Shown: piece by piece, positions 27,337-37,578 of the stretch
Numbering within the stretch: the first letter of the stretch is position 1
Layout: every line of letters begins with the position of its first letter
From: Bradyrhizobium japonicum USDA 6
Lineage (GTDB): Bacteria > Pseudomonadota > Alphaproteobacteria > Rhizobiales > Xanthobacteraceae
DNA: 64,000 bases
Direction of reading: 5' to 3'
Assembly (NCBI RefSeq): GCF_000284375.1
Contig: NC_017249.1
Span: forward strand, 8,673,001 to 8,737,000
Program-made: the position numbers and the translations under genes
Notes under the pieces: model-generated
The model's input: only the letters and a program-made list of their open reading frames with translations
Database searches by the model: none
Told to the model about the DNA's origin: nothing

Positions 27337-27642
27337 TCACAGCTTCCCCATCACGTCGCCGCGGAAACCGTAGATCGTCTTCTTCCCGGCCACGGCGACG
27401 AGCTGGACGTCGCGGGTCTGGCCGGGTTCGAAGCGGACGGCGGTGCCGGCGGCGATGTCGAGGCGCATGCCACGGGCCTTCTTGCGATCGAATTTCAGCG
27501 CCGGGTTGGTCTCGAAGAAATGGTAGTGCGAGCCGACCTGGATCGGGCGGTCGCCGGTGTTGGCGACCGTCAGCGTCACGGTCTTGCGGCCGGCATTGAG
27601 CTCGATCTCGCCGTCCAGGATGAAGAGTTCGCCGGGGATCAT
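27337..27642 (-). CDS. ureB: Urease subunit beta
   Basis: 101 residues from ATG 27642, [46 protein letters not shown], the standard UreB beta subunit. [18 protein letters not shown] and VGSHYHFFE are conserved family blocks. It forms the trimer-of-trimers with UreA and UreC. The start is chosen over the longer frame because MIPGE is the universal N-terminus. ureA ends 10 bases upstream and the HD gene starts 3 bases downstream. Confidence 0.97.
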   Translation of the reverse strand: MIPGELFILDGEIELNAGRKTVTLTVANTGDRPIQVGSHYHFFETNPALKFDRKKARGMRLDIAAGTAVRFEPGQTRDVQLVAVAGKKTIYGFRGDVMGKL

Positions 27643-27652
27643 GCTCTCGCTC

Positions 27653-27955
27653 CTATCTGATCGGCTCATGAACGGTGACGAGCTTGGTGCCGTCCGGAAA
27701 GGTCGCCTCGACCTGGATGTCGTGGATCATCTCGGGGATGCCTGGCATCACTTGATCGCGGGTGAGGACCTGCGCGCCGGATTGCATCAGCTCGGCGACG
27801 GTGCGGCCGTCGCGCGCGCCTTCGAGGATGAAGTCGGAGATGATCGCGATCGCCTCGGGATGGTTGAGCTTGACGCCGCGATCCAGCCGGCGGCGGGCGA
27901 CGATCGCCGCCATCGAGATCAGGAGCTTGTCCTTTTCGCGGGGAGACAGGTTCAT
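27653..27955 (-). CDS. ureA: Urease subunit gamma
   Basis: 100 residues, [50 protein letters not shown]..., matching the gamma subunit of three-subunit bacterial ureases throughout. HPEA and [11 protein letters not shown] are typical. It is preceded by GGGGAGACAGG, a strong ribosome site. ureD ends 39 bases upstream and ureB begins 10 bases downstream. Confidence 0.97.
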   Translation of the reverse strand: MNLSPREKDKLLISMAAIVARRRLDRGVKLNHPEAIAIISDFILEGARDGRTVAELMQSGAQVLTRDQVMPGIPEMIHDIQVEATFPDGTKLVTVHEPIR

Positions 27956-27994
27956 GCAGCATCTCTTCCGTTCAATGCATCAATTCAGCAGCCA

Positions 27995-28825
27995 TCAACT
28001 CAGCCACAGCCGCGGCAACGCCGCGCCGGTCCGCGCCAGCACCGCCATCATGTCGGCACGCAAGCGCGCCGCATCTTGGGCACAGAACCGAGCCATTGCA
28101 AAGCCATTCCAGGCGGAGATTCCGACCTCGCCGGCGAATGGCTCCGTGGCCTCGCGGATACGCTCGATCAGCGGCTCGTCGCCGGGAACGATCAGCGCCG
28201 TGCCGATCGCGGCACCGCCCTTGGCCACCGCCGATCGCCCAAGTTTTGCACCGACATTGCCGTCGAGCCGGACGGTTTCGGCGAACACCAGCTTGCCACC
28301 ACGACGCAGTCGCCAGCGATCAATGAACTCGCCCTGCTCCATCCGCTCGCCCATGGCGGTGCGGCCGAACACGACGATCTCGCAAAGCAGAAGCGAGGCG
28401 GCCTCGTCGAGCTCGATGTCGAAACGACGATGGACCCGGGCGCGATCGAACAGGATCGTCTCCTGGGGCAACCAGCCGAGATGCGCGCCTGCGGCGACCT
28501 TCAAGGCGATATTGAGCCGCGCCGCCGCTCCTGGCGCCCGATAGACCTTCTCGGCCGCCGCCGTGGTCAATGTCAGGCGCGCCCCCTGGCCTGCCGCGAT
28601 CTCGATGTCAAAACGATCTCCGCCGGCAACGCCGCCGGCCGTGTTGACGAACACGCCGGAGAGCCCCTCGCCCTCCGGCGAGGGAAAGCGCACGCGCAGG
28701 GAGCCGGACTCATGCAAGACGCCCCGCCGCGTCACGCCATCGCGCGCATGGACGTCGAAGCGCACCGCGCCGCGGGCGCGGTTCGCCTCGAATACCGAAG
28801 ATGTCGTCAAAGCGTCGCTGCGCAT
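27995..28825 (-). CDS. ureD: Urease accessory protein UreD (UreH)
   Basis: 276 residues, close to the usual UreD length. Family blocks are TAGGVAGGDRFDIEIAAGQGARLTLTTAAAEKVYR, LGWLPQETILFDRARVHRRF and FIDRWRLRRGGKLVFAETVRLDG. UreD is the beta-helical scaffold that binds apo-urease and passes nickel from UreG. The gene starts 36 bases after urtE ends, joining the urea transporter and urease genes into one series on the minus strand. Confidence 0.95.
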   Translation of the reverse strand: MRSDALTTSSVFEANRARGAVRFDVHARDGVTRRGVLHESGSLRVRFPSPEGEGLSGVFVNTAGGVAGGDRFDIEIAAGQGARLTLTTAAAEKVYRAPGAAARLNIALKVAAGAHLGWLPQETILFDRARVHRRFDIELDEAASLLLCEIVVFGRTAMGERMEQGEFIDRWRLRRGGKLVFAETVRLDGNVGAKLGRSAVAKGGAAIGTALIVPGDEPLIERIREATEPFAGEVGISAWNGFAMARFCAQDAARLRADMMAVLARTGAALPRLWLS

Positions 28826-28861
28826 CCGCCTCCCCAGCCGGCCGCGGCAGAAATTTTTGGA

Positions 28862-29557
28862 TTACAGCGCCATCTGGCGGCTGATTTCGGCCGGATCGAG
28901 ATTGGATCGGTCGCAGGAGAATTTCACCGCGCCGCGATCCATCACGGCGAAACTGTCGCCGAGTTCGCAGGCAAAGTCGAGATATTGTTCGACCAGCACG
29001 ATGGCGATGTTGCCGAGGTTACGCAGATACGAGATGGCGCGACCGATGTCCTTGATGATCGACGGCTGGATGCCCTCGGTCGGCTCGTCGAGCAGCAGCA
29101 ATTTCGGCCGCATCACCAGCGCGCGGCCGATCGCGAGCTGCTGCTGCTGGCCGCCGGAGAGGTCGCCGCCGCGCCGGCCAAGCATGGATTGCAGCACCGG
29201 GAACAGCGAGAACACGTCGTCCGGGATGTGCCTGTCCTCGCGCTTGAGCGGACCGAAGCCGGTCTTGAGGTTCTCCTCGACCGTCAGAAGAGGAAATATC
29301 TCGCGGCCCTGCGGCACGAAGCCGATGCCTTTTCGCGCCCGCTCATAGGGTTTGAGCCCGGTAATGTCGCTGCCGTCGAGCACGATCGCGCCCGAGGAGA
29401 TCGGATACTGGCCGACCATGGCGCGCAGGAGCGAGGTCTTGCCGACGCCGTTGCGCCCGAGCACGCAGGTGACCTTGCCAGGCTCTGCGGCGATGGAGAC
29501 GCCGCGCAGCGCCTGCGCCGCGCCGTAGAACAGGTTGATGTCCTTGACCTCAAGCAT
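28862..29557 (-). CDS. urtE: Urea ABC transporter ATP-binding protein UrtE
   Basis: 231 residues, a LivF-type ATPase: Walker A GRNGVGKTS, signature LSGGQQQQLAIGRAL, Walker B LLLLDEPTEGIQP. The last motif (TEGIQPSII) and position after urtD mark it as UrtE. With UrtD it powers high-affinity urea import. Its start lies three bases beyond the urtD stop. Confidence 0.95.
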   Translation of the reverse strand: MLEVKDINLFYGAAQALRGVSIAAEPGKVTCVLGRNGVGKTSLLRAMVGQYPISSGAIVLDGSDITGLKPYERARKGIGFVPQGREIFPLLTVEENLKTGFGPLKREDRHIPDDVFSLFPVLQSMLGRRGGDLSGGQQQQLAIGRALVMRPKLLLLDEPTEGIQPSIIKDIGRAISYLRNLGNIAIVLVEQYLDFACELGDSFAVMDRGAVKFSCDRSNLDPAEISRQMAL

Positions 29558-29560
29558 CGC

Positions 29561-30322
29561 TCAGCGCCCCAGATAGACTTCGATGACCCGTTCGTTGGAC
29601 GAGACCTGGTCGATGGTTCCTTCCGCAAGCACCGTGCCTTCATGCAGGCAGGTGACCTTGACACCGAGCTCGCGCACGAACGTCATGTCGTGCTCGACGA
29701 CCATCACGGTATGGGTCTTGTTGATCTCTTTCAGCAGCTCGGCGGTGAGATGGGTCTCGACGTCGGTCATGCCCGCGACGGGCTCGTCGACGAGCAGCAG
29801 CTTCGGATCCTGCGCCAGCAGCATGCCGATCTCGAGCCACTGCTTCTGACCGTGGCTGAGGCTGCCGGCGAGGCGGTTGCGGGCATCGGTGAGGCGGATC
29901 GTCTCCAGCACCTTGTCGATGCGCTCAGACTCCGCCCTGCTACCGCGCCAGAACAGCGTGCCTTTGACGCTGTGGTCGACATTGAGCGCGAGCAGGAGGT
30001 TGTCCTGCACGGTCTGGCTCTCGAACACGGTCGGCTTCTGGAATTTCCTACCGATGCCGAGCTCAGCGATGCGGGTCTCGTCCAGACGCGTCAAATCGGT
30101 GACGCCGTCGAACAGCACCGTGCCCTCGTCGGGCTTGGTCTTGCCGGTGATGATGTCCATCATCGTGGTCTTGCCGGCGCCGTTCGGGCCGATGATGGCG
30201 CGCATCTCGCCGGGCGCGAGCGTCAGCGACAAATTGTTGATGGCGTGGAAGCCGTCGAACGAGACGTGCACGCCGTCGAGATAGAGCATCGCGGAGGTCG
30301 CGCGGGTATCCATCACGTTCAT
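29561..30322 (-). CDS. urtD: Urea ABC transporter ATP-binding protein UrtD
   Basis: 253 residues from ATG 30322, MNVMDTRATSAMLYLDGVHVSFDGFHAINNLSL. LivG-type ATPase: Walker A GPNGAGKTT, signature LSHGQKQWLEIGMLL, Walker B LLLVDEPVAGMT. LSHGQKQWLEIGM is the distinctive UrtD form of the signature motif. The open frame extends far upstream through urtC in another phase; that part is a shadow. Only five bases separate it from urtC. Confidence 0.95.
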   Translation of the reverse strand: MNVMDTRATSAMLYLDGVHVSFDGFHAINNLSLTLAPGEMRAIIGPNGAGKTTMMDIITGKTKPDEGTVLFDGVTDLTRLDETRIAELGIGRKFQKPTVFESQTVQDNLLLALNVDHSVKGTLFWRGSRAESERIDKVLETIRLTDARNRLAGSLSHGQKQWLEIGMLLAQDPKLLLVDEPVAGMTDVETHLTAELLKEINKTHTVMVVEHDMTFVRELGVKVTCLHEGTVLAEGTIDQVSSNERVIEVYLGR

Positions 30323-30327
30323 TGCGC

Positions 30328-31485
30328 CTACTCCGCCATCTTGGGTTCGGTGACGCCATCTTCGGCCGCAGCGCTCACGCTGGTCGCCGCGGTGCGTTTC
30401 TCTTTTGACGACTCCCACCAGGCGTTGAAGGTGCCGACGATGCCCTTCGGCAACAGCAGCGTCACCAGGATGAACAGCGCGCCCAACATGAACAGCCAGT
30501 AGGGCGCGAGCATGCCCGAGGTGAAGAACGTTTTTGCGTAGTTGACGACGACGGCGCCGAGTGCCGCGCCGATCAGCGTACCGCGGCCGCCGACCGCGAC
30601 CCAGATCACCGCCTCGATCGAATTGCCGGGTGCGAATTCGCTCGGGTTGATGATGCCGACCTGGGGCACGTAGAGCGCACCGGCAACGCCGGCCATGCAG
30701 GCTGACAACGTGAACACGAACAGCTTGTAGGATTCGACGCGGTAGCCGAGGAACCGGCTGCGCGATTCCGCGTCGCGGATTGCGATCAGAACCTTGCCGA
30801 GCTTGGAGGACACGACGGAGCGGCAGATCAGGAAGCTCAGGATCAGCGCCAGGCAGCTCAGCGCAAACAGCGCGGCACGGGTGCCCTCGGCCTGCACGTT
30901 GAAGCCGAGGATGTCCTTGAAGTCGGTCAGGCCGTTGTTGCCGCCGAAGCCGAAATCGTTGCGGAAGAAGGCCAGCAGCAGCGCATAGGTCATCGCCTGC
31001 GTGATGATCGACAGGTACACGCCGGTGACGCGGGAGCGGAAGGCGAGCCAGCCGAAGCAGAACGCAAGCAGGCCGGGCACGACCAGCACCATCAGTGCCG
31101 CGAACCAGAACATGTCGAAGCCGTACCAGTACCAGGGCAGCTTCGAATAGTTCAGGAACACCATGAAATCGGGCAGGATCGGGTTGCCGTAGACGCCGCG
31201 GGTGCCGATCTGCCGCATCAGGTACATGCCCATCGCGTAGCCGCCGAGCGCGAAGAAGGCGCCGTGGCCGAGCGAGAGGATGCCGCAATAGCCCCAGATC
31301 AGGTCGATCGAGAGCGCGAGGATCGCGTAGCAGACATATTTGCCCCAGAGCGCGACCAGATAGGTCGGCACCTGCAGGACCGAGCCCGCGGGCAGCAGCA
31401 GGTTGGAGAGCGGGATGAGGATGCCGCAGGCCGCGACGATGGCGAGAAAGATCGTCGCGCCGCGGTCGAGCGACCTGGTCAGCAT
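30328..31485 (-). CDS. urtC: Urea ABC transporter permease UrtC
   Basis: 385 residues from ATG 31485 (MLTRSLDRGATIFLAIVAACGILIPL), a LivM-type inner-membrane permease with about ten helices. DLIWGYCGILSLGHGAFFALGGYAMGMYLM is the conserved UrtC block and GVYLSIITQAMTYALLLAFFRNDFGFGGNNGLTDF is typical of the family. It pairs with UrtB as the membrane channel. Spacing to urtB is 7 bases, to urtD 5 bases. Confidence 0.95.
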   Translation of the reverse strand: MLTRSLDRGATIFLAIVAACGILIPLSNLLLPAGSVLQVPTYLVALWGKYVCYAILALSIDLIWGYCGILSLGHGAFFALGGYAMGMYLMRQIGTRGVYGNPILPDFMVFLNYSKLPWYWYGFDMFWFAALMVLVVPGLLAFCFGWLAFRSRVTGVYLSIITQAMTYALLLAFFRNDFGFGGNNGLTDFKDILGFNVQAEGTRAALFALSCLALILSFLICRSVVSSKLGKVLIAIRDAESRSRFLGYRVESYKLFVFTLSACMAGVAGALYVPQVGIINPSEFAPGNSIEAVIWVAVGGRGTLIGAALGAVVVNYAKTFFTSGMLAPYWLFMLGALFILVTLLLPKGIVGTFNAWWESSKEKRTAATSVSAAAEDGVTEPKMAE

Positions 31486-31492
31486 GTGGGGG

Positions 31493-33100
31493 TCATGCTT
31501 CCACCGCACGGCCCTTGAGCGCGAACAGGCCGCGCGGCCGCTTTTGAATGAACAGGATGATGAGGACGAGGATCGCGATCTTGCCGAGCACGGCGCCTGC
31601 GACCGGCTCCAGGAACTTGTTGGCGATGCCGAGCGTGAAGGCGCCGACCAGCGTGCCCCAGAGATTGCCGACGCCGCCGAACACCACGACCATGAAGCTG
31701 TCGATGATGTAGCTCTGGCCGAGATTGGGGCTGACATTGTCGATCTGCGACAGCGCCACGCCCGCGATGCCGGCAATGCCGGAGCCGAGACCGAAGGTCA
31801 GCGCGTCGACGCGCGAGGTGGCGATGCCCATCGAGGCCGCCATGCGGCGGTTCTGCGTCACCGCACGCATCTCGAGGCCGAGCGCGGTGTAGCGCAGCAT
31901 CGCGAGCAGGATGACGAAGACGGCCAGCGTGAAGCAGAGGATCCAGAGCCGGTTATAGGTGATGGTGATCTGGCCGAGCTCGAACGCGCCGCTCATCCAG
32001 GAGGGATTGCCGACCTCGCGGTTGGTCGGGCCGAACATGGTTCGAACCGCCTGCTGCAGCACCAGCGACAAGCCCCAGGTCGCCAGCAGCGTCTCCAGCG
32101 GACGGCCATAGAGGAAACGGATGATGCTGCGCTCGATCAGCACGCCGATGCCGCCGGCGACGAGGAAGGCGAGCGGCACGGCGATCAAGAGCGAATAATC
32201 GAAGAGTACGGGATAGCGGGTGCGGATCACCTCCTGTACCACGAAGGTGGTGTAGGCGCCGATCATCACCATCTCGCCATGGGCCATGTTGATGACGCCC
32301 ATCACGCCGAAGGTAATGGCGAGCCCGATCGCGGCGAGCAGCAGCACCGAGCCGAGCGAGAGGCCGTACCAGGCATTCTGCACCGTGGACCAGACCGCGA
32401 GCGAAGACTGGATCGAGCCGATCGCGCTCGCGGCGGCCTTGGTCACCGAGGCCGGCTGGTCGCCCATGCCTGTCAGCAGCGCCATCGCCTCCTGGTCGCC
32501 GCGCGCCTTGAGGGTCGCCACCGCCTCGAGCTTCTCGACCTCGGTGGCGTCCGGCTTGAACAGCAGGATAGCCGCGCGGGCTTCGCCGAGCGCAGCCTTG
32601 ACCGATTTGTTGGTTTCCTTGGCGAGCGCGCCATCGACTGCCTCGAGCGCGGTCTCCTCATGCGACTTGAAAACGGATTGCGCGGCCTGGAGGCGCGTTC
32701 CGACATCCGGCGACTGGAGCGTCAGGCTGCCAAGCGCGGCGTCGACGCTGCGGCGCAGGCGGTTGTTGAGGCGGACCGCACTCGCGCTGTCGGGAACGTT
32801 GGCGACGGGCTCGCCGGTCGCGGCATCGATCGACTTGCCGTCGGCACCGGTGACGTAAACCTTCTTGCTGTCAGGGTCGGCCATGAGACGGCCGTCCTGG
32901 AGCGCGTTGATGATGGGGAAAGCCAGCTTGTTGCCGCTGCTCGCGACCGCGCCGATTGCCTCTTCCGTATCGGAGTAATCGTCGTTGGCGAATTTGGCGA
33001 CCGCGTCCTCGAACGGACCGGCAAAGGCCGGCAGTGCGAACGCGATCAGGAATAACGAGAGGACAAAGGTCGAGAGACGAGCGGATAAATTGGTTGGCAC
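31493..33100 (-). CDS. urtB: Urea ABC transporter permease UrtB
   Basis: 535 residues from GTG 33100. A signal-like helix (residues about 8-28) is followed by a soluble region of about 200 residues, as usual for proteobacterial UrtB. The LivH-type permease starts near residue 240 (LSLGSVLLLAAIGLAITFGVMGVINMAHGEMVMIGAYTTFVVQEV). GVMGVINMAHGEM and RPLETLLATWGLSLVLQQAVR are family blocks. A hairpin lies between it and urtA, which may set the lower expression expected for permease against binding protein. Confidence 0.95.
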   Translation of the reverse strand: MPTNLSARLSTFVLSLFLIAFALPAFAGPFEDAVAKFANDDYSDTEEAIGAVASSGNKLAFPIINALQDGRLMADPDSKKVYVTGADGKSIDAATGEPVANVPDSASAVRLNNRLRRSVDAALGSLTLQSPDVGTRLQAAQSVFKSHEETALEAVDGALAKETNKSVKAALGEARAAILLFKPDATEVEKLEAVATLKARGDQEAMALLTGMGDQPASVTKAAASAIGSIQSSLAVWSTVQNAWYGLSLGSVLLLAAIGLAITFGVMGVINMAHGEMVMIGAYTTFVVQEVIRTRYPVLFDYSLLIAVPLAFLVAGGIGVLIERSIIRFLYGRPLETLLATWGLSLVLQQAVRTMFGPTNREVGNPSWMSGAFELGQITITYNRLWILCFTLAVFVILLAMLRYTALGLEMRAVTQNRRMAASMGIATSRVDALTFGLGSGIAGIAGVALSQIDNVSPNLGQSYIIDSFMVVVFGGVGNLWGTLVGAFTLGIANKFLEPVAGAVLGKIAILVLIILFIQKRPRGLFALKGRAVEA

Positions 33101-33123
33101 TGTGGATCACCCCGGCAGAAGTG

Positions 33124-33155
33124 GGGAGAAGGCGGCGGAATAGCCGTCTTCTCCC
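33124..33155 (-). promoter_or_regulatory. Intercistronic hairpin between urtA and urtB
   Basis: GGGAGAAGGCGGC (33124-33136) and GCCGTCTTCTCCC (33143-33155) pair over 12 of 13 positions around a six-base loop. There is no T-run on the minus strand, so it should protect the urtA mRNA end or cause partial attenuation rather than stop transcription fully. This is common after periplasmic binding-protein genes. Confidence 0.6.
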
Positions 33156-33182
33156 GTCGTGCAATCAAACGTCAGATCCGGA

Positions 33183-34505
33183 TCAGGAGCCGGAGCCGAG
33201 GCACTTGTTGGTCTTGGTGTTGAAGTTGCCGCACTTCTTGCCGACCCAGTCGCCGACCAGGTCCTTGGAGCCGTCGAGCTCCTTCGACCAGGCGTCGCCG
33301 GCAACGAGGCTCGGGGTCTTCCAGACCACGTCGAACTGGCCGTTACCCTTGATCTCGCCGATGAACACCGGCTTGGTGATGTGGTGGTTCGGCAGCATCT
33401 TCGACACGCCGCCGGTCAGGTTCGGCGCCTCGATGCCGGGGAGCGCGTCGATCACCTTGTCCGGATCCGTCGACTTCACCTTCTCGACGGCCTTCACCCA
33501 CATGTTGAAGCCGATCACGTGCGCCTCCATCGGATCGTTGGTCACGCGCTTCGGGTTCTTGGTGTAGGCCTGCCAATCCTTGATGAACTTCTCGTTCGCC
33601 GGGTTCTTGATCGACTCGAAGTAGTTCCAGGCGGCGAGATGGCCGACCAGCGGCTTGGTGTCGATACCGGCGAGCTCTTCCTCACCCACCGAGAACGCGA
33701 CCACCGGGATGTCCTTGGCCTTGATGCCCTGGTTGCCGAGCTCCTTGTAGAAGGGGACGTTGGCGTCGCCGTTGATGGTCGAGACCACCGCCGTCTTCTT
33801 GCCGGCCGAGCCGAACTTCTTGATGTCGGCCACGATCGTCTGCCAGTCGGAATGACCGAACGGCGTGTAGTTGATCATGATGTCTTCCTGGGCGACACCC
33901 TTCGACTTCAGGTAGGCTTCCAGGATCTTGTTGGTGGTGCGCGGATAGACGTAGTCGGTGCCCGCGAGCACCCAGCGCTTCACCTTCTCGTCCTTCATCA
34001 GATAGTCGACGGCGGGGATCGCCTGCTGGTTCGGCGCAGCACCCGTGTAGAACACGTTGCGCTCGCTCTCCTCGCCCTCGTACTGCACGGGGTAGAACAG
34101 GATGTTGTTCAGCTCCTTGAACACCGGGAGCACCGACTTGCGCGACACCGAGGTCCAGCAGCCGAACACGACCGCAACCTTGTCCTTGGTGATCAGCTCG
34201 CGAGCCTTTTCGGCGAACAGCGGCCAGTTCGAAGCGGGATCGACGACGACGGCTTCGAGCTTCTTGCCGAGCACGCCGCCCTTCTTGTTCTGCTCGTCGA
34301 TCAGGAAGAGGACGGTGTCCTTCAGCGTGGTTTCGCTGATGGCCATGGTGCCGGAGAGAGAATGAAGGACGCCGACCTTGATGGTGTCGTCCGCGGCCTT
34401 TGCGCCGGTCAATGAAGCCAGACCCATCATCAGTCCGGCGGTCGCGGCGAGAACGCCACGGCGGCTAAATGACGCCGCTATATCGTGAGTGGATTTGTTA
34501 AGCAT
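33183..34505 (-). CDS. urtA: Urea ABC transporter substrate-binding protein UrtA
   Basis: 440 residues from ATG 34505. A twin-arginine-like signal (SFSRRGVLAATAGLMMGLASLTGAKA) precedes a LivJ-type periplasmic binding fold: IKVGVLHSLSGTMAISETTLKDTVLFLIDEQN, VFGCWTSVSRKSVLPVF, NILFYPVQYEGEESERNVFYTGAAPNQQAIPA. GCWTSVSRKSVLPVFE and FYPVQYEG are diagnostic of urea/short-amide receptors. It binds urea and delivers it to UrtBC. First gene of the urt-ure series, downstream of a sigma-54 promoter. Confidence 0.96.
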   Translation of the reverse strand: MLNKSTHDIAASFSRRGVLAATAGLMMGLASLTGAKAADDTIKVGVLHSLSGTMAISETTLKDTVLFLIDEQNKKGGVLGKKLEAVVVDPASNWPLFAEKARELITKDKVAVVFGCWTSVSRKSVLPVFKELNNILFYPVQYEGEESERNVFYTGAAPNQQAIPAVDYLMKDEKVKRWVLAGTDYVYPRTTNKILEAYLKSKGVAQEDIMINYTPFGHSDWQTIVADIKKFGSAGKKTAVVSTINGDANVPFYKELGNQGIKAKDIPVVAFSVGEEELAGIDTKPLVGHLAAWNYFESIKNPANEKFIKDWQAYTKNPKRVTNDPMEAHVIGFNMWVKAVEKVKSTDPDKVIDALPGIEAPNLTGGVSKMLPNHHITKPVFIGEIKGNGQFDVVWKTPSLVAGDAWSKELDGSKDLVGDWVGKKCGNFNTKTNKCLGSGS

Positions 34506-35010
34506 GAGTGTATCATCTCCCTGACGCAGACGTGAAAAAAGACGCTGCGAACGGCCCCACGGCCGCCTGCGATTAACGGAATCGCAAGAACCATGCCATG
34601 GGCTGAGCACATGCCAACCTATTGGTCAGGCTAGGTAATTTTGCTGCAATCCAACTTTCGCCGCAGTCCAGCTGCTCAAATCTTGGGCGAACAAAATGTA
34701 TGCCAATGCGGCAGACAGTTTATTTTTAAGCAAAACAGCAACTCTGTCTAAATTTCCGGCATAACTATTTCTGCACTGCAATCGCGGTTTGAGGCCGCGT
34801 TGCCTTGAAACCGCCCCCTGAATGTTCCATATGGACGTTCGAGACCTCTTTCGAATCAAGGGGTCGTAGCGAGCCGCGTGTTCTTAAGCCCTTTCGGGCC
34901 TCTGGCTTGCCCCATCCCATCAAGCCATCCGACACCCCAAACACGCAGGTGTCTATTCGACACCCTTATTGCGCGTGCCCCGCTGATTGCGCCGGGCGCC
35001 CGCTTTCGAC
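34506..35010. other. 505-base divergent region between urtA and the RNA helicase
   Basis: No convincing gene. The urtA side holds a sigma-54 promoter at 34584-34598 and an AT-rich stretch (34620-34780) suited to activator binding and looping. The helicase side has an imperfect hairpin (CGGTTT at 34785-34790 with AAACCG at 34808-34813) and then about 200 bases of likely structured leader, as is usual for cold-induced DEAD-box genes. Confidence 0.5.
34584..34598 (-). promoter_or_regulatory. Sigma-54 (RpoN) promoter of urtA
   Basis: On the minus strand the sequence is TGGCATGGTTCTTGC, matching the -24/-12 consensus TGGCACG-N4-TTGC at all but one core position, with exactly ten bases between the invariant GG and GC. 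The implied start of transcription is near 34572, about 67 bases before the urtA ATG. Sigma-54 with NtrC would place urea uptake and hydrolysis under nitrogen control. Confidence 0.75.
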
Positions 35011-36597
<1,587 letters not shown>

Positions 36598-36620
36598 CCG
36601 TCCACGACCTGGAGAAATTC

Positions 36621-36908
36621 ATGGCTAAGGAAGAGCTGATCCAGTTCGAAGGACTGGTCACCGAAATCCTCCCCGACGCGCGCTACCGCGTGCAACTCGA
36701 CGCCGGGCACGAGATCGTCGCCTACACCGCCGGCAAGATGAAGAAGAACCGCATCAAGACGCTGGCGGGTGACCGCGTGACCGTGGAAATGTCGCCCTAC
36801 GACCTCGAGAAGGGCCGGCTGATTTTCCGCCACAAGGACGAACGTCCGAGTGGCGTGGGCGGGCCTCCCCGTCCCGGACAGCGCGGTGGCCAGTTCCGCC
36901 GCCGCTGA
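36621..36908 (+). CDS. infA: Translation initiation factor IF-1 with C-terminal extension
   Basis: 95 residues against 72 for E. coli IF-1. Residues 1-72 are a complete S1/OB-fold IF-1 ([70 protein letters not shown]). The extra 23 residues are Gly/Pro/Arg-rich ([25 protein letters not shown]), likely a flexible RNA-binding tail. Alphaproteobacteria often carry two infA genes, so this is probably a paralogue to the standard one. It starts 23 bases after the helicase gene, preceded by GGAGAAATTC, and is likely co-transcribed. Confidence 0.95.
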   Translation: MAKEELIQFEGLVTEILPDARYRVQLDAGHEIVAYTAGKMKKNRIKTLAGDRVTVEMSPYDLEKGRLIFRHKDERPSGVGGPPRPGQRGGQFRRR

Positions 36909-37176
36909 TCCGCTTCCAGCATCTCGGCTGCGAAAGTAAAATTCTGACCTGTATGCTGATCCGCCGTGTCGATCGCGGCGGATCAAAAAATCGTGCACGT
37001 CAGGATTGTTTTGGTGCCTTAATTCCAATAAAATCAGCCCATCGATTTTCGGCCGGACGACATTGGCATCCACCGGTACAGCCGGTTCAGACACGCTGAC
37101 GACCCTTCCAGAAACTCGATCTAACCCGCCTGCGAAAGTAGGCTTCGACACTGCACATCTGAGAAGGAACTACCCC

Positions 37177-37389
37177 GTGAGCATGGGAACCGTGAAGTGG
37201 TTTAACGCGACCAAGGGCTTTGGCTTCATCCAGCCCGACGATGGCGGCCAGGACGTCTTCGTGCACATCAGCGCCGTCGAGCGCGCCGGTCTCGGCACGC
37301 TGCGTGAAGGTCAGAAGGTCTCTTACGAGATCGTGGCCGACCGTCGTTCCGGCAAGTCGGCAGCGGACAACCTCCGCTCCGCCGGTTGA
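37177..37389 (+). CDS. cspA: Cold-shock protein (CspA family)
   Basis: 70 residues, [48 protein letters not shown]..., a single cold-shock domain with RNP1 KGFGFI and RNP2 VFVHI. It binds single-stranded RNA/DNA and melts mRNA structure. GTG 37177 is chosen since AGAAGGA lies eight bases upstream; ATG 37183 is the alternative and only loses two residues. The 268-base space before it, containing an inverted GATCCGCC/GGCGGATC repeat (36958-36984), is probably a long regulatory leader as in other csp genes. A strong terminator follows. Confidence 0.95.
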   Translation: MSMGTVKWFNATKGFGFIQPDDGGQDVFVHISAVERAGLGTLREGQKVSYEIVADRRSGKSAADNLRSAG

Positions 37390-37436
37390 GCCCACGGGCC
37401 TTTGGCCCGGACGGCTCCAGCGAGCAAGCAAAAGGA

Positions 37437-37467
37437 AAAGGCCGTGCGCAACGCACGGCCTTTTTTC
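37437..37467 (+). terminator. Rho-independent terminator of the cold-shock gene
   Basis: AAGGCCGTGCG, loop CAA, CGCACGGCC and then TTTTTT. The stem is perfect with a six-T run, 48 bases after the cspA stop. Confidence 0.92.
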
Positions 37468-37578
37468 ATGTCCGAAAGAACGGATGGACTCAGCAGGTCG
37501 TCCCCGCCGCATCCGCGCTGTCGTAGACGCAACTGACAACACGTCGGTCTTGCCAGTTCGTCCTGCGATCTCGTCTTG

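Noticed and set aside
27557..30502. A 981-codon open frame on the plus strand across the urease and urt genes
   Set aside because: It is antisense to ureB, ureA, ureD, urtE and urtD, all of which are strongly conserved; long antisense frames are expected at this GC content.
34626..34859. A 77-codon minus-strand frame upstream of urtA
   Set aside because: It covers the AT-rich promoter region and has no conserved sequence or start context.
36957..36985. Inverted repeat TGATCCGCC/GGCGGATCA after infA as a terminator
   Set aside because: It is followed by a run of A, not T, on the plus strand, and the T-run on the minus strand is on the wrong side; kept only as part of the cspA leader.
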